64,000 bases of DNA from Allium sativum (GCA_030737875.1 CM060920.1:481460861-481524860); one strand, 5' to 3'. Shown: positions 1 to 13,473, numbered from the stretch's first letter. Made by a program: numbers and translations. The notes: generated by a model not told the origin, from the letters alone.

Positions 1-2123
1 TGAGGTCCTCTCCAGTTTCTGGTTCACACCGAGGTGCGAGGCTCGCGAATCAACGCTATAAAAAGCTATGCTATATCAAAGCCGTGCTTTGATCATCAAC
101 CACAAGACTCTGCTTTTCAATAGAAGCCTTGATCATTTGCATCTCAGCATACCACACAGGCAATTCCCGCTATGCAACCGATGTCTATCAATCACAAGAA
201 TGAAATCCAATGTCAGACACACATCCATTTACAAGTTTGTTCTGGGTCTGAACGAAACCGGAGGCACCTTATTCCTCGTCCCGTATGTCCAATATAGGAG
301 AGAGGCCCTCGCATATCTGGTCGATCTCTTAGTACGTATGGACGATCACCACTTATTACCTTGTCTTGGGTGTACAGCCCAATCAAGACATTAGTAATCA
401 TCCAAACGATGTGAAGACCTCCGGTCTTCAACCACCGTCTTCATCCTCGACACATCGTCGAATCAGTTATTTAGAATGGGATAAACCTGGTCTTTCTGAA
501 TAACTCGCGTATATAATAAACAAGTGCTATAAAGACACAACATACGCCTCATTCCAATCCATAATATTTCTTTATCCAAATATTCATATACTTTGGGAAA
601 GGTTCCCATTAATTTTATCAAAGATAAATTCTTTAAATTTATTCTTTAATCTTCCTTTGGATATTAATTCAAACCAAATTATGGTTTATCCAAACTAGTC
701 GGGATTAACGAGCCTTACCAAAGTAATCATTTGTTTAATTTCCCAATCCCAACCTATTCATCCCATGAAGAAAAACTGGTAATACTTCATATCTAACGCC
801 ACGGTGTTATCGGTAAATTCAATTATCATTTCACGTTCAAATCTAATTAAAGATTTAACTATCGCCTGGAGCAAAACTGGTGATTCTCCATTCTCGATCA
901 TTTCAATCTAATTAAAGATTCATTAAAACTCCACTTGGTTTTAATCTTCCCAAAAATCAATATTAATGATTGTTTAACTTGGGAAATCATATCCTGTCTT
1001 TAACTGGGTTAAAGAACCAATGTCATTTAAAACACGGTTCACTATAAACCCAAAATCACTTTCCATTCCATCAGCCTTTAACCGTAAGTTAGCAAGTGAA
1101 CAATTACCTAAGAATTAACCCCGAAGGCCGAAACGAACATTAGATCAATACCCAGGAAACCAATCAACTTAATTAATCTCCAGTTAGTTTCTGATTTTCT
1201 TAACTCCGTTGGGTCTAAGAACAGTATTATTAAAGATACCATTCACGACAATCCAAAATCTCATTCCATTGTTAATCGGGTTAAAGAACAAGTGTTATTT
1301 AAAACACCGTTCACGATAAACCCAAAGACCAATTTCAATTCAATTCCAATTAAATATTAATTAATTGGTATTCTTCATTAAATCTAAATAAAAAGATTTA
1401 ATCTTTTCTCAACTAGGTTCAAGAACAGTGTTAATGAAGACACCATTCACGACAAACCCAAAATCACATTTGATATTAAATACAGGGCTCTGAATAGAAA
1501 ACATATCGGCATATATTCAATATCAAATTCTGGAATCAACAAATACCGTATTGGAATAACGATATATATATCTTCCAAATTTCTCCACATTATCCGTATA
1601 ATCATGGAATCCAATATCGAAATATTCCGAGGACAATTTCGATTCAAATCCATTCCATTTTATATATTGGAAATTCTAGTTATTTTTAAAACCATTTCAA
1701 ATCCAATTTATTTAAAAATAATTGAAATCTAATTCTAGTTCATAGCTAGTTCATTTTGATAAAAATATATTTTTATCTTTTCGAATATGGATTTTTTCAT
1801 ACCAATTCTTTCCAAATCATTTCTTATGATTTTACACAAATTATTGATATTTTTATAATTTTATCAAGGCCCGTACAGTCGGTTTCCATAAACGGCCATC
1901 GAACTGCACTTACAGCGACCTTATCCAAATTTGATTTGGACATAATTCCAAATCCAACCGTTAGATTTCAAATCTCTAATATTAGCTAGAAAGCTCTTTT
2001 TGATATGAACCCAACGTTTCCGGTTATAGGAGAATCCGACAGTCGGGTCTCCCGTAATGTTCATTCGAAGTCAATGGTCGAAATTCGCGAACTGCCGCAG
2101 CGCGGCGCGTTATATTCAGGCCA

Positions 2124-2124
2124 T

Positions 2125-2158
<34 letters not shown>

Positions 2159-2168
2159 ATATTTATAT
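2124..2168. repeat. TA-rich microsatellite in LTR A
   Basis: A run of TA dinucleotides with a few interruptions. Copy B has a shorter equivalent at about 10679-10710. Confidence 0.8.
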
Positions 2169-2478
2169 TATATATTTTGTCAATTTCCTTTTGAAACGTA
2201 TTTTATAAATTGTTTTCAAAACGATTTCAACTTCATATTCAATTTCAAATCAAAATTGAATATTCCATATCATCGATATATAAATGATAGTATTTTCAAA
2301 CATTTGATTTTGAAATCAATTCCTTTTCTATATTCATTATAAAAATAAATAAAATCGATATAAATATCTTTCATGTCAAAATGGCGTTAATCTAATCAAC
2401 ACGGCTTCATATATTGAAATATATTCATGTCCATCCCAAATCGGACATCAAAATCATATTTTGATCTTTTACTGAATA

Positions 2479-2501
2479 TTATTATTATTATTATTATTAT
2501 T
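2479..2501. repeat. ATT trinucleotide microsatellite
   Basis: About seven ATT units. The equivalent position in copy B (near 11370) has no expansion, so this arose after the two LTRs diverged. Confidence 0.8.
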
Positions 2502-3185
2502 GAAATATTCGTTATTTTAAAATATTTGTTATTTTAAAATATTCATTCTTTCTGAACTGGAATCAGACACAGTCAATTACCATATAATGTGATTATATGG
2601 ATTTCATACAATACATGTATATAACAACAATCAAACACAGTCAACCATCATCCAGAGTGCATTCTACACTACATAAGCATCAAATACAAATATTTAACGC
2701 TTATAACAGTCTGTTAATAATCGATCGCCGTACAGCTAATTATTGGGATTAGTGTATGTCATATATCATCCCAATACCCGTGTGGGGTTTCAATCAACAA
2801 ATACAGATTTATTTATGCAGTTGGGCGATGTGTAAAATTTATCGTCCCAATCAATATCAGTCAAATGTGTGTACATAAACAAATCGTCTGATTTGTTTAT
2901 GAATATTTATTCATATACACATTAAAAATTATATTTTTAACTACAAAATATTTTATTCCATTCCACAACACACAATCAAACAAACAAACAAGTCATCCAT
3001 GGTCTGTGGACGACGGGAGTCGGGTGCGACTAAGCACCATCTGCATACTAATATATATTTCCACTAGAAAATAAATTAAAAGCGAGAAGTTCTCACCTTT
3101 GGTTTCCACTCCGCCAGTCTCTAACGGACGATGGTTTGGATTCTAATCAAAATTCCAACGCAATCTTCTTCACGCTGTTCATAGA

Positions 3186-3835
3186 TAAAAAACACATTTT
3201 TATCGCCTCATTTCAATAAATAAAAATCATATTTTTATTTCTACTTCATATATTTTTACAACGCTTCTTTCTATATAAAAATTATATTTTCATATTTCTA
3301 CTTCTTATATAAAGATTGAATTTTTATTTCGCTTCATATATAATAAAAATCGAATTTTTATCTTAATGATATCCGTATAAAGATCGTATCTTTATCATAA
3401 TAAAAACATTATAAAAATCGTATTTTTATCTATAAAAATCACATTTTTATAATTCTCCTTACAAAATAAAAATTATATTTTTATCGCCATTTTACATACA
3501 TGAAAATATTTCAAACATACCATAAAAATTATATTTTTACACTACTATAAATCATATCCTTATAAAATAAAAAATAGATTTTATAACACTAAAAATCGAA
3601 TCTTTAAAATTAAAAATCCTAACTTTTCATCGTTTAAAAATCTCAACTTTATGGCGTTGTTCAAATTACATAACAATGTATTTCATATAAAAATTACATT
3701 TTTATTAATGCTATTGATATTTAAAAAAAATCAGATCTTTACAATAATGCTTAACATATAAAAAACAGATTTTTAAAAGTATATATATATATAACCTATA
3801 AAACTCAGATCTTTAAAATAAAATAAAAATATATA
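3186..3835. repeat. Array of short AT palindromes private to LTR A
   Basis: Some twenty irregularly spaced copies of a short self-complementary motif of the form AAAAATCGTATTTTTAT, with variants such as AAAAATTATATTTTTAT and AAAGATCGTATCTTTAT. In several variants both arms have changed together, so pairing is kept (AAAGATC with TATCTTT). The homologous part of copy B, around 11990-12200, lacks it and has unrelated single-copy sequence. Confidence 0.7.
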
Positions 3836-3844
3836 ATTAAATAA

Positions 3845-4130
3845 ACTTACATCGAGCGAGAAAAGGGGGGAATCGCAGTTCGTCGGAGGTGCTCGTGGTC
3901 TCTGGTGGTGGTTGGCGGAAGTTAGGGCAGTGGCAGGGATTTCAGGCGGGGGGGTTTGGGGTCCTTCGATTTGGGGTTGGTGGAGAACGAGGAGGGGCGT
4001 CGGAGGTGAGGAAGATGGTCGAGGGGGGAGAAGAAGGAGGATCGCACACCCGGCGGCATCGCCTAGGGAAGAGGAGCGGCGTCCAGTGTTGCACAGTTTT
4101 TTTTCCTCTTCGATCTGAAAAGTGACGGGG
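3845..4130. other. GC-rich island inside LTR A
   Basis: A sharp change from surrounding AT-rich DNA to a G-rich plus strand. Short open frames cross it in several frames but none resembles a known protein. LTR B has a GC-richer island at the same relative place (12200-12560), but the two are much less alike than their flanks. In the element's own (minus) direction it lies a little over 0.9 kb into the LTR. It might be a transcribed leader or a captured fragment; I cannot tell which. Confidence 0.45.
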
Positions 4131-5058
4131 GTGGGAGAGAGAATGTGAGGGAGTGAGTGATATTTAATTTATTTATTATTATTTTAAATTCCCAAAGTCA
4201 CTTTTTCGCTCGGACTCCAAACGAACCCAACGACAATCATCCCTAGCTAATTACCCCCATTCCGAACACAATGGGATATGTTTCGCAAGCCAATTCGGCT
4301 GTTTCGATCAGATTTCGTCAAAATCAAAATATAAATCTATATATTGAATTTGAACACACATTCCAATTTACCGGGGCCACATACTGACCCCAAAAATTCC
4401 AGGAAAATAAATCTGGCTCTATTTTGATGATACGGTCCTAACAAAACTAATTTCGTCAAATTTGGAGACCGGTTGAATAAAGGCCATTTTCCGGTCGATC
4501 CAAATTGACTGAAACTGTCAAAACACGTTTAACTTCGCCACACTCGCATATTGATTTCAAAAATTATGAAAATTGGAATCTAGCAATAACTTGACATCTC
4601 GGATCCAACAAAAGTGGTTTCATCGAAAACGGAGGTCATTTGCAAAATTTCCATTTTTGAGGGCTATATTTTCCATAGCGACTATTCCGAATTTTCAACT
4701 GGGCTTAACTTTTAATTCCCGCTATGAAATTTCAATTTTTGGATTCGTTGGAAAGATATTTTCAAATAGATTCTAATATTTTTGGTTTCGCTAAAATCCG
4801 GTTTATTTTGAATCCTGTACATTCATTTGAAATTTGAAATTGAATTTTCAAACTACCGCATCATTTTCAATTCCTTTTATAATTAAAAATAAATATTTAT
4901 ATTCTAACATCGATTCAAATAAATATATACATTCTAATTCTATTCAAAATAAATTTCTCGTCGCTATTATTTAAAATAATTCATTTTAAATATCCAAAAT
5001 TCATTAAAATTGCCAAAATAAAATTTTTATATTGGTTTGAATTTTCCGGGTTGTTACA

Positions 5059-6093
5059 TTGTATACGAATAAGAATAAAATGAGACGAACCAAAAAATAA
5101 ATTCAAACCAGATCTTGAATTTGAAATTTCGGGGAGTTAGAAAGATATTTTCAGGAATATTATCGAGTAATATTATTTTGGCAAAATTTGGATCATTTTA
5201 AATGGATTTCGGAAGTAATATTGCACTGAAATCACTTCAGTCGCTCGGAAATGATATCGATAATGATTGCAACATCATTAGTATTTATTTTCGAGTTTCT
5301 AAGTCACAAATTTCTACCTTAAGAAGATTTTTTTGATGGAGGATTATTTGAAGAAAACAGGTTGTTTTGGAAAATTCTAGGGTTTTGAATTTTACAATGA
5401 AAATAAGGAATGTGATTTCAAATTATATTTCAAACTGATTTGAAATAAAAAAACGGGAATTTAGATTCGGGAAGGACAATTCAAATAAAACAAGCTAAGT
5501 GGATTAAGGCAGTAAAGTTGAACTGAATAGACTGGAGTTGATTGAGTTTAGGTTGAGCAGAATTAAATTGGAATTTTAAAAGGAGAATTTGAAGCAGGTA
5601 AGTATGGTTGAACATATTTGATTCAAGCCAATGAGTTTTGGACTATAATCAGATATATTTGGGGGTTTTAAGAATTAAGAACAGAGTTAAGGAATTGGAA
5701 CCTAACTGGAGACTGGTTGAGTTAAACGATTTTCTGAGCATTGATCTAATGTTGATTTCGGTCTTCGGGGTTAATACTTAAATGATTATTTTCTTACCAG
5801 TTTACGGTTAGGAACTGATGAATGTTGAAGAATAGCAAGGCGTGAATGTGGAATGGAAATGTTTTCCAACTGTAATAACAGATATTTCTAGTTATGAAAA
5901 TAACTGTGACAAATAGCTAATTACTGATATGTGTTTGGATTGCTATAAAATGTTTTGGTAGGTAACCTGTGTGTTTTGGATGCCTTGGTTGTTGAGATTG
6001 TTAGGGGAAGACCCATGTATGTGTTTAAATATAAGCGAAATCTCCTCGTTACTCTTTAATTCCGGAGACGAAATTCTTTTAAGGGGGGTAGAT
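5059..6093 (+). mobile_element. 3' internal end and polypurine tract of an older plus-strand gypsy element
   Basis: Non-coding sequence that ends in the hallmark of a Ty3/gypsy 3' junction: a GGAGACGAAATTC-type block, then a polypurine tract (AAGGGGGGTAGAT, 6081-6093), then an LTR starting TGTAACGATCC at 6094. The same layout occurs in mirror image at 60606-60640 beside the chromovirus. No pol coding sequence remains; it presumably lay further left and is displaced by LTR A or lost. Parts of 5700-5830 match, inverted, the 1080-1210 region of LTR A, which suggests related families. Confidence 0.6.
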
Positions 6094-7291
6094 TGTAACG
6101 ATCCAGTTTCTGAACTTATTTTATAATCTATAATTTATAGATTTTACTGATAATTGAATTCAAATAGATAAATTTTTATTTAAATATTATAGAAATTCAG
6201 GATAAACAATTTTTATATAATTGTTTAAGCGTATATTCAAATTTATTATATTCATCAATGTATGAGTATATAAACAAGTAAAACTTAGGATTTGTTTTAT
6301 ATGAGATGTAAACAAGACAAAATCCAAATCTTGTTATTTATTATAGAATTTTAGTAACAAATAAAAATAAGATTTTCTTAGATAATTTTTCTTGTAGTTA
6401 TGTAGTTTTAGAATTTCATTATCTTGCAAGAAAGCAAATAAATCAAGGAATCAAATCAAAATATAAAAGAGAAAAGTGAACTCTAACATGATTTAAATTA
6501 AAATATATATGTGTATACAAGTTAACATGAGTTAAAACTTAAAATTTTCAAAATGTAAATCTATTTTTTCAGTGAAATATATGTATGTAAATGTATATAT
6601 ACATAAGACATGTATGAATTCAAGTTATGTATGCCTTTAAATGTATGCATATTGTTACTTATGTGATAGGAATGGAATCTAACAATTTAGTAAGATCAAC
6701 TAGACTTCTAAAATTGGGTTTATGAAAATATCTTTAGCATTGGGAAGGGGAATTAAGCAAATAGCTTGCATATGAAGGATAGGTTGAAAACTTAGATGTC
6801 TGGACCTAAGTATTTTAGTAGAAATGATAGAAAAGAACATAAGGCTGTCATTTGGGAAATGAAAGAAAATTATAACCTACTAGTGTACTAATATTGACAA
6901 GAGGTAAAATTAGACATTTATTAGAGAAGAAAGCCTAGAGTATTAGCATAGGAAATGAAGGCCAATAGCTTGCAAAAGGAAGTATAGTCTGCAAGTGGAC
7001 AGTAACATTTGACAAATGAGATCTTATGCTTGTGCAGTAGCGGCTATTAACATTAGAAATATGGCAAACAACTCAAAACAGAGAGGTAGGCCTGATATGT
7101 GACATACTATAGATTAAGACCCATAGCATACACATCCTACCTAGGATTCAAGCATAAATAAGAAGCTAAGCACATGCTGAATGTACAACAGGGTCAAATC
7201 CATTTAAATATGGTGCATAGATAACATGCTTGTATAGTTTGCTTAGAGGCAAAGTTAGAAGACTTGGCTTGTATTGTAAAATCAAAACATC

Positions 7292-7296
7292 AAACT
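7292..7296. repeat. Target-site duplication AAACT, left of LTR B
   Basis: AAACT directly precedes the LTR start TGTGGCGACCC and is repeated exactly at 13474-13478 after the LTR end TTGTTACA. Five base pairs is the usual Ty3/gypsy duplication length. Confidence 0.8.
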
Positions 7297-10200
7297 TGTG
7301 GCGACCCATTCTGCCTAAACTGAACAAGAAGGCGGACTGCTTCAAGAACAAAACAAATCGGAACACAAACACTAGAACATTTCATTTCTATTTACAACAA
7401 TTACATCAGAGTACAAGAATATTTAGAGTATGAATAAATATTTCATAGAAAAATATCAGAGATTGAAATACATAGCAACGGAAATAGAATGTAAAAATAC
7501 AATGCGTAGCGGAAAATACAATAGCTAGCACAACTGAATGAAATACACAGATACAGAGCGTTCCGAATATAGCTCTAGCTGTAAATCCAGGATCCTGTAT
7601 AAATAAATCTGCAAAACCAAAACTACTAGCTGCCCGTGTGGAAAATAGGGGCACCCAGAGTTTAGGTTAAAACAATAAACTCCAGGTCAGTCATGGGACT
7701 GGTGTGAGAACTAAAATAGTTATTTAAAACTTTACTTTAAAATGAGGTAAATCAAGGGACCACGCCGTATAACACGGAACGGGTTTACCCCCAAGAATAC
7801 CAATGCCTAAAACTAACAAATCAATGCTAAATAAAGAAAAATGAAGCTATTATAAGACTCAGGTCCCATCACACAATGCAATGCAAGCCGGAGGATAGAG
7901 TTTTACCTTATAATAGCCAAATATGCTTGGTACGTTTTAAAACAAATCTTTTATTATTACTATAAGTGAAGAAATCAACTTCAAATATAAATGATCAATC
8001 ATAGACGGCATGGGTACCATATATCATGTCGTCATGCTAGGCTCTACAATCAAAACCACAAAATGTCGTATTTGGAAGTTAGGATTTCCATCATCGTGGC
8101 TCCTGATTCGAAAGATCTATCGCATAGTGCAATTCACCACGGTTTACGTCGCAGGCATGCGAAAACACCGTAATGCACATCCGCACTATCCAGGAAAACA
8201 AGTTACCGCGGCTTACGTCCAAGCATTGGAAAACACCGCTAACTCTATCCATTTGGGAATCGGGGGGTGTGCCCCTATCCCTACTGGTGTGGGGCGACCA
8301 CAACCAGTATCACCTCGGTCGACCGAATCCATGACAACCCATAGGGTGTCTATCCTCATCTCCAAAGCATACTGATTTAACCATCAGTTTGCCACCATAC
8401 CGTTATGTGAGGCTTGCGAATTAACGCTACACAAAGCTGTGCTATATTAAAGCTGTGCTTTGATCATCATCCACCAAACTTTGCTTTTCAACAAAGGTTT
8501 GGATCACTGCATCTCAGCATGTCACACTATCAATCCATACTGTACCACTGATTTCTGCCGATATAGAACCTCTGAGCTCGTACGTCTCAGAGAAGGGTGT
8601 TAAGAAAGAGAATAAATTCTCCACCACCAAACGGATATATATTTAGCAGAGATCAACAAATAAAGTATAAAGGAATACAATGTCAGACACACCATCCATT
8701 TACAAGTCTGTTCTAGGTCTGAACGAAATCGAAGGCACTTTATTCCTTGTCCCGTATGTCCAATACAGGAGAGAGGCCCTCGCATATCAGTACAATCAAC
8801 AAGTACGTCCAGACGGCTACCACTGTAGTCCCTTCAAGGTAGCTACTCCAATCATGAGCATCAGTAGCAACCCAACCATTCGATGTGAAGATCGTCGGTC
8901 TTGTACCGTCTTCAATCTGTTTGACTTTTCGTCGTATCAATTATTCAAAATGGGTTAAACCCTGTCTTTTCGAATAACTCGCATATCTTATAATCAAGTG
9001 CTATAACAATACATCATATGCCTCATTCCAATCTAGAATATTCTTTTATTCAAATATTCTCATCATTAGGGAATAGGTTCCCATTAATTTTATCAAAGAT
9101 AAATTTTTTAAATTTATTCTTTAATCTTCCTTTGGATATCAAACCATATTAAGGTTATCCAAACTAGTCGGGATTAGCGAACTACACCGATGTAATCATT
9201 TATTTTATTTGTCAATCTCAACCTATTCGTCCCATGGAGCAAAACTGGTAATACTCCATGTCTAACACCACAGTGTTATCCGTAAATATTAATTACCATT
9301 TCACGTTCAAATCTAATTAAAGATTTAGCTATCGCCTGGAATAAAACTGGTGGTACTCCATTCTCGGTTATTTTCCTGAATTGATAATTTTAATTATCAC
9401 ATTCACTTTTCAATCTAATTAAAGATTCATTAAAACTCAATATTAATGATTATATAACTTGGGAAATCATATCTTGTCTTTAACTGGGTTAAAGAACCAA
9501 TGTCATTTAAAACACGGTTCACGATAAACCCAAAATCGCATTCCATTAACCATGGAATCTTCACGGAAATAAATCAATATATAATCGATATCAATTTCTG
9601 TATCTGACTAATAATATAAATGGAATAACGATAAAGCCTTTTAAATTCCATATATATTAACAGTCCTCCTCCACAGAAGCTCATCTCGATTATTATCAAA
9701 TCGAATTCCATTCAATTCCAATTTAAAATCTTAAATTGGAAATCTTTACTTTGGAAAATTCCATTAATCTTAATTAAAAGATTATAAATTCCAAATCATA
9801 TTCTTCACTGTTGATTGGGTTAAAGAACAAGTGTTATTTAAAACACCGTTCACGATAAACCCAAAAATCCAATTCTTTTATTCAATTCCAATTAAATATT
9901 AATTAATTGGAAAACTTCACTAAATCTTAATTTAAAGATTTATTCTTTTCTCAACTGGGTTAAAGAACAGTGTTAATGAAGACACCATTCACGACAAACC
10001 CAAAATCCAATTTGATATCAAATACAAGGCTCTGAATACAAAATATATCGGCTTATATTTAATATCAAATTCTAAAACCAATGGATATCGTATTGGAATA
10101 ATGATATATATACATATCTTCCAAATTCCTCAACAATATCCATATAATCACGAAATCCAATATCAAATTATTCCGAAGATTATTTCCATTCCGATTCCAT

Positions 10201-10814
10201 TCCAATTTAATCATTGGAAAATTCTGGTTATTTTAAAACTATTTTCAAATCCAATTTATTTATTTCTAAAGTAAATAAATTATTATTCTAGTTAATAACT
10301 AGTTCATTTCGATAAAATATATTTTTATCTTTTCAAAACAGGAATTTTTCAACCGAAATCTTTCCAAATCATTAGTATGATTTTACATAATTTTTCCATA
10401 CTTTTAATAATTTTATTATCTCTCGTACAGGCGGTTTCCAATAACGGCCACTGAACTGCATCCGTAACAACCTTTTCTGAATTTGATTTGTGCATATCTC
10501 CAAATCCAACCGTTAGATTTCAAATCTCTTATATTCGTTGGAAAACTCTTTTTGATACGAACCCAATGGTTCTGGTTTTAGGAGAATCTGATGGCCGGAT
10601 CTCCCGTAACATACATTTGAAGTTAATGGTCGAAATTCACGAACGGTCGTTGTGCGGCGCGTTCTATTCAGGCCATTATAATATATATATAATATATATA
10701 TTATATATTTTTTCGATTTCCATTTAAAATGAAATTTATAAATCGTTTTAAATTCGTTTCAAAAACGATTTCCACTTCCATTTCAAATTCAAATCAAAAT
10801 TGAATATTCCACTA

Positions 10815-11215
10815 TAAATCCGTTTAAATTCATTTCAAATCGATTTCAATTCATTTTAAATCATTTCAAATCGATTTCAATTCCATTTCAATTCGTTTTA
10901 AATTCATTTCAAATCGATTTCAATTTAAATCGATTTCAATTTAAATCGATTTCAATTCCACTTCAATTCATTTTAAATTCATTTCAAATCGATTTCAATT
11001 CCATTTCAATTCGTTTTAAATTCATTTCAAAACGATTTCAATTTAAATCGATTTCAATTCCATTTCAGTTCATTTTAAATTAATTTCAAAATGATTTCAA
11101 TTTAAATTGATTTCAATTCCATTTCAATTCGTTTTAAATTCATTTCAAATCGATTTTAATTCAAATCGATTTCAATTCGTTTTAAATTCATTTCAAAATG
11201 ATTTCAATTTGATTT
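10815..11215. repeat. Degenerate tandem array in LTR B
   Basis: About 400 bp built from alternating short blocks of the type ATCGATTTCAATTCC and GTTTTAAATTCATTTC. The matching part of LTR A (about 2205-2270) is a single pass, so this is a private expansion in B. Confidence 0.8.
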
Positions 11216-12199
11216 TCAAATTTAAATCAAAATTTAATTTTCCATATCATTTCAATATTAAAATGATAATATTTTCAAAATATCAGATTTTGAAATCCCT
11301 TTTCGATATTCATTATAAAAATGAAGTGTTAAAATGGCGTTTAACTACTTAACACAGCTCCACATTCACTGAATATTATTTTAAAATATTCGTTAATTCT
11401 GAACTGGAATCAAACTCAATCAATTACCATATAATTTTATTTATATGGATTTCATACATCGCATGTATACAACAATAACGATATACAATCATTAAAAATT
11501 CATACAACATCCAGAGTGCATTCTACAACTGTATAAGCATTAAAATAAATAAATAATGCTTATACAATTTGTCAACCCATCGATTTACATACCACTAATT
11601 ATTGGGATCAGTGTATGTCAAATATTATCCCAGTACCCGTGTGGGGTTTTCAAACAACAAATACTGTTTATTATTTGTGCAGTTGGGCGATGTGTAAAAT
11701 TTATCATCCCAATCAATATCAGATAAATTGGTGTACATAAACAAACCGTCTAGTTTGTAAATGAATATTTATTTTATTTTCATTTCGCAATAATTTATAT
11801 ATTTATTTTATATAAATAATTTTTATGTACAACCATATCAATACATGACAATCGCAATCAATTTCTACATCACAATACAATCAAACAAGTCGTCCATGGT
11901 CTGTGGACGACGGGGAGCAGTTCATATGTGCAGTTACAAACTAATTTAAATAACTGTACAAAAATAATAGTGAGAAGTTCTCACATTGCTTTTGGCTTCG
12001 CCTAAAATTGTAGCGAGCTCTAAAAATTCTCCGGTCTCTTCTAAAATGTAGAAGACGTCGTCACGGTCCCGGTATCTCTTGTTTCACTGGATTTCAACCA
12101 CATATGAAAAAGTTATGATTTTTATTTGAAAATCAAACTTTGCAACGCTTATACATGTTATAAACAGTTAAACTAAAACAGGCCGTTACCCTCAGAAAT

Positions 12200-12560
12200 T
12201 AGCTCGAAACTAGGTTTCGATTCCCCTTCCAATCCGTTGCACTTGAGCGCGATCGACCACTGCTACGTTATCCAACTCCGAAAGGCGCGCCTGAGGGACT
12301 CCATGTGGTTGAACTCGATGGTGGAAAGGAGGAGATCCGGCGGTTCGAACGCAGTGACTTTGAGGGGGTGGTGCTCGCAAAATACAACTCGATAGGTGGG
12401 GAAATCGATATTGATTCGAAGCTGGAGAAGAGATTACAATATTCTCCAAAGAAGCAAGGGATTTCGATGCGTGGATTTGAAGAAATCGAAGAGAGAAGGT
12501 GGGGAGCTTCAGCACCGTCGAGATATAGGGTTTATGGTTTATTTTCCTGGGACGATGAAG
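12200..12560. other. GC-richer island inside LTR B
   Basis: A segment of balanced base composition in AT-rich DNA, at the same relative place as the GC island in LTR A. Two overlapping open frames, one per strand (12210-12515 minus and 12305-12571 plus), cross it, but neither resembles a known family. Read on the minus strand it resembles a CT-rich leader, which would suit a transcribed region of the LTR. This is inference. Confidence 0.4.
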
Positions 12561-13473
12561 TGAGCGGATAATTCTGATTGGCTAATTATATATTTTAATT
12601 TTTAATTTCTTTAATTTCGAAAATACCCACTAATCCATACGAACTCTAATTCAAAACCAACGACTGCCCCCCTAGCTAAATACCCCCATTTCGAACACAA
12701 TGGAGTATATTTCGTAAGCCCATTCGACTGTTTCAGTCAGTTATCCTTCAAATTAAATATAAAACATTTAATTTTAAATTTGAACGTACATTTTAATTTA
12801 CCGGGGCCACATACTAATTCTAAAAATTCCAGAAAAAAAAATATGGCTATGTTTTGACGGTACGGTCCTAACATAAGTATTTCGTCGAATTTAGAGACTG
12901 TTTGAAATTTTTTCCAGTCGATTAAATTCAAACTGAAATTACCAAACACGTTTAAATTCACCATGCTCACATATTGATTCCAAAAATTATGAAAATTGGA
13001 ATCTAGCAATAATTCGACATTCCGAATCCAACAAAAATGGTCCCGTCGAAAACGGAGGTAGTTTGCAAAATTTCTATTTTTAAGGGCTATATTTCTATAG
13101 CGACTATTCTGAATATTCAACTGGCCATAACTTTTGATTCCCGCAATGAAATTTCGATTTTTCAGATTCATTAGAAAGATATTTATAAATAGATTCAAAT
13201 ATTTCTTATTTCACTAAAATCTGATTTATTTTGAATCTTATACATTCATTTGAAATCGAATTTTCAAACTACCGCGCCATTTCTAATTCCTTTTATAATT
13301 AAATTAAAATTATTCGTTCTAACTTCTATTCAAATAAAATTCTACGTTCTAATTCTATTCAAAATAAATTTCTAGTCATTATTATTTAGAATAAATCATT
13401 TTAAATATTCAAAATTCATTAAAATTGCCAAAACAAAAATTTTAAATTAGGTTTGATTTTCCGGGTTGTTACA

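Larger units (their letters stand above)
1..5058 (-). mobile_element. Ty3/gypsy-type long LTR, copy A (left end outside window)
   Basis: Most of a very long LTR in minus orientation. Its right border reads GGGTTGTTACA, the reverse complement of the TGTAACAACCC start common to plant gypsy LTRs, and ends at 5058. The whole stretch matches solo LTR copy B (7297-13473) in the same order, starting from about window position 30; I judge roughly 80% identity by eye in the segment before the right border. Shared landmarks are runs such as GAACGAAAT, ACCGGGGCCACATACT and GTGTGGGGTTTTC. About 1.1 kb of the left side should lie outside the window. No coding capacity. It carries its own short-palindrome array and a GC-rich island, listed separately. 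No polypurine tract is seen just right of 5058, so it is not simply the 3' LTR of a neighbouring minus-strand body and is probably another solo or truncated insertion. Confidence 0.75.
7297..13473 (-). mobile_element. 6.2-kb solo LTR, copy B
   Basis: A complete solo LTR in minus orientation. The plus-strand borders are TGTGGCGACCC on the left and GGGTTGTTACA on the right, giving TG...CA ends, with the perfect 5-bp duplication AAACT on both sides. Its length of 6177 bp is extreme for a plant LTR. There is no internal region, primer-binding site or polypurine tract between the borders, so it most likely formed by recombination between the two LTRs of a full element. It is homologous along its length to copy A, and its element-3' end matches the end of the surrounding host LTR in inverted orientation. 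No coding capacity; the open frames inside are low-complexity. Confidence 0.8.

Noticed and set aside
3186..3835. Short-palindrome array as a CRISPR array
   Set aside because: Irregular spacing, no unique spacers, eukaryotic retrotransposon context.
3889..4125. Overlapping glycine/arginine-rich open frames as a possible gene
   Set aside because: They arise from a GC-rich patch in an LTR, are open in two frames at once, and match no family I know.
12210..12571. Open frames on both strands in the GC island of LTR B
   Set aside because: Overlapping antisense frames without domain features, inside a non-coding LTR.
5059..13473. LTRs A and B as the two LTRs of one element with 5059-7296 as interior
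   Set aside because: No primer-binding site or correctly placed polypurine tract for that orientation, B has its own perfect AAACT duplication on both sides, and 6081-6093 is a polypurine tract for the opposite strand.
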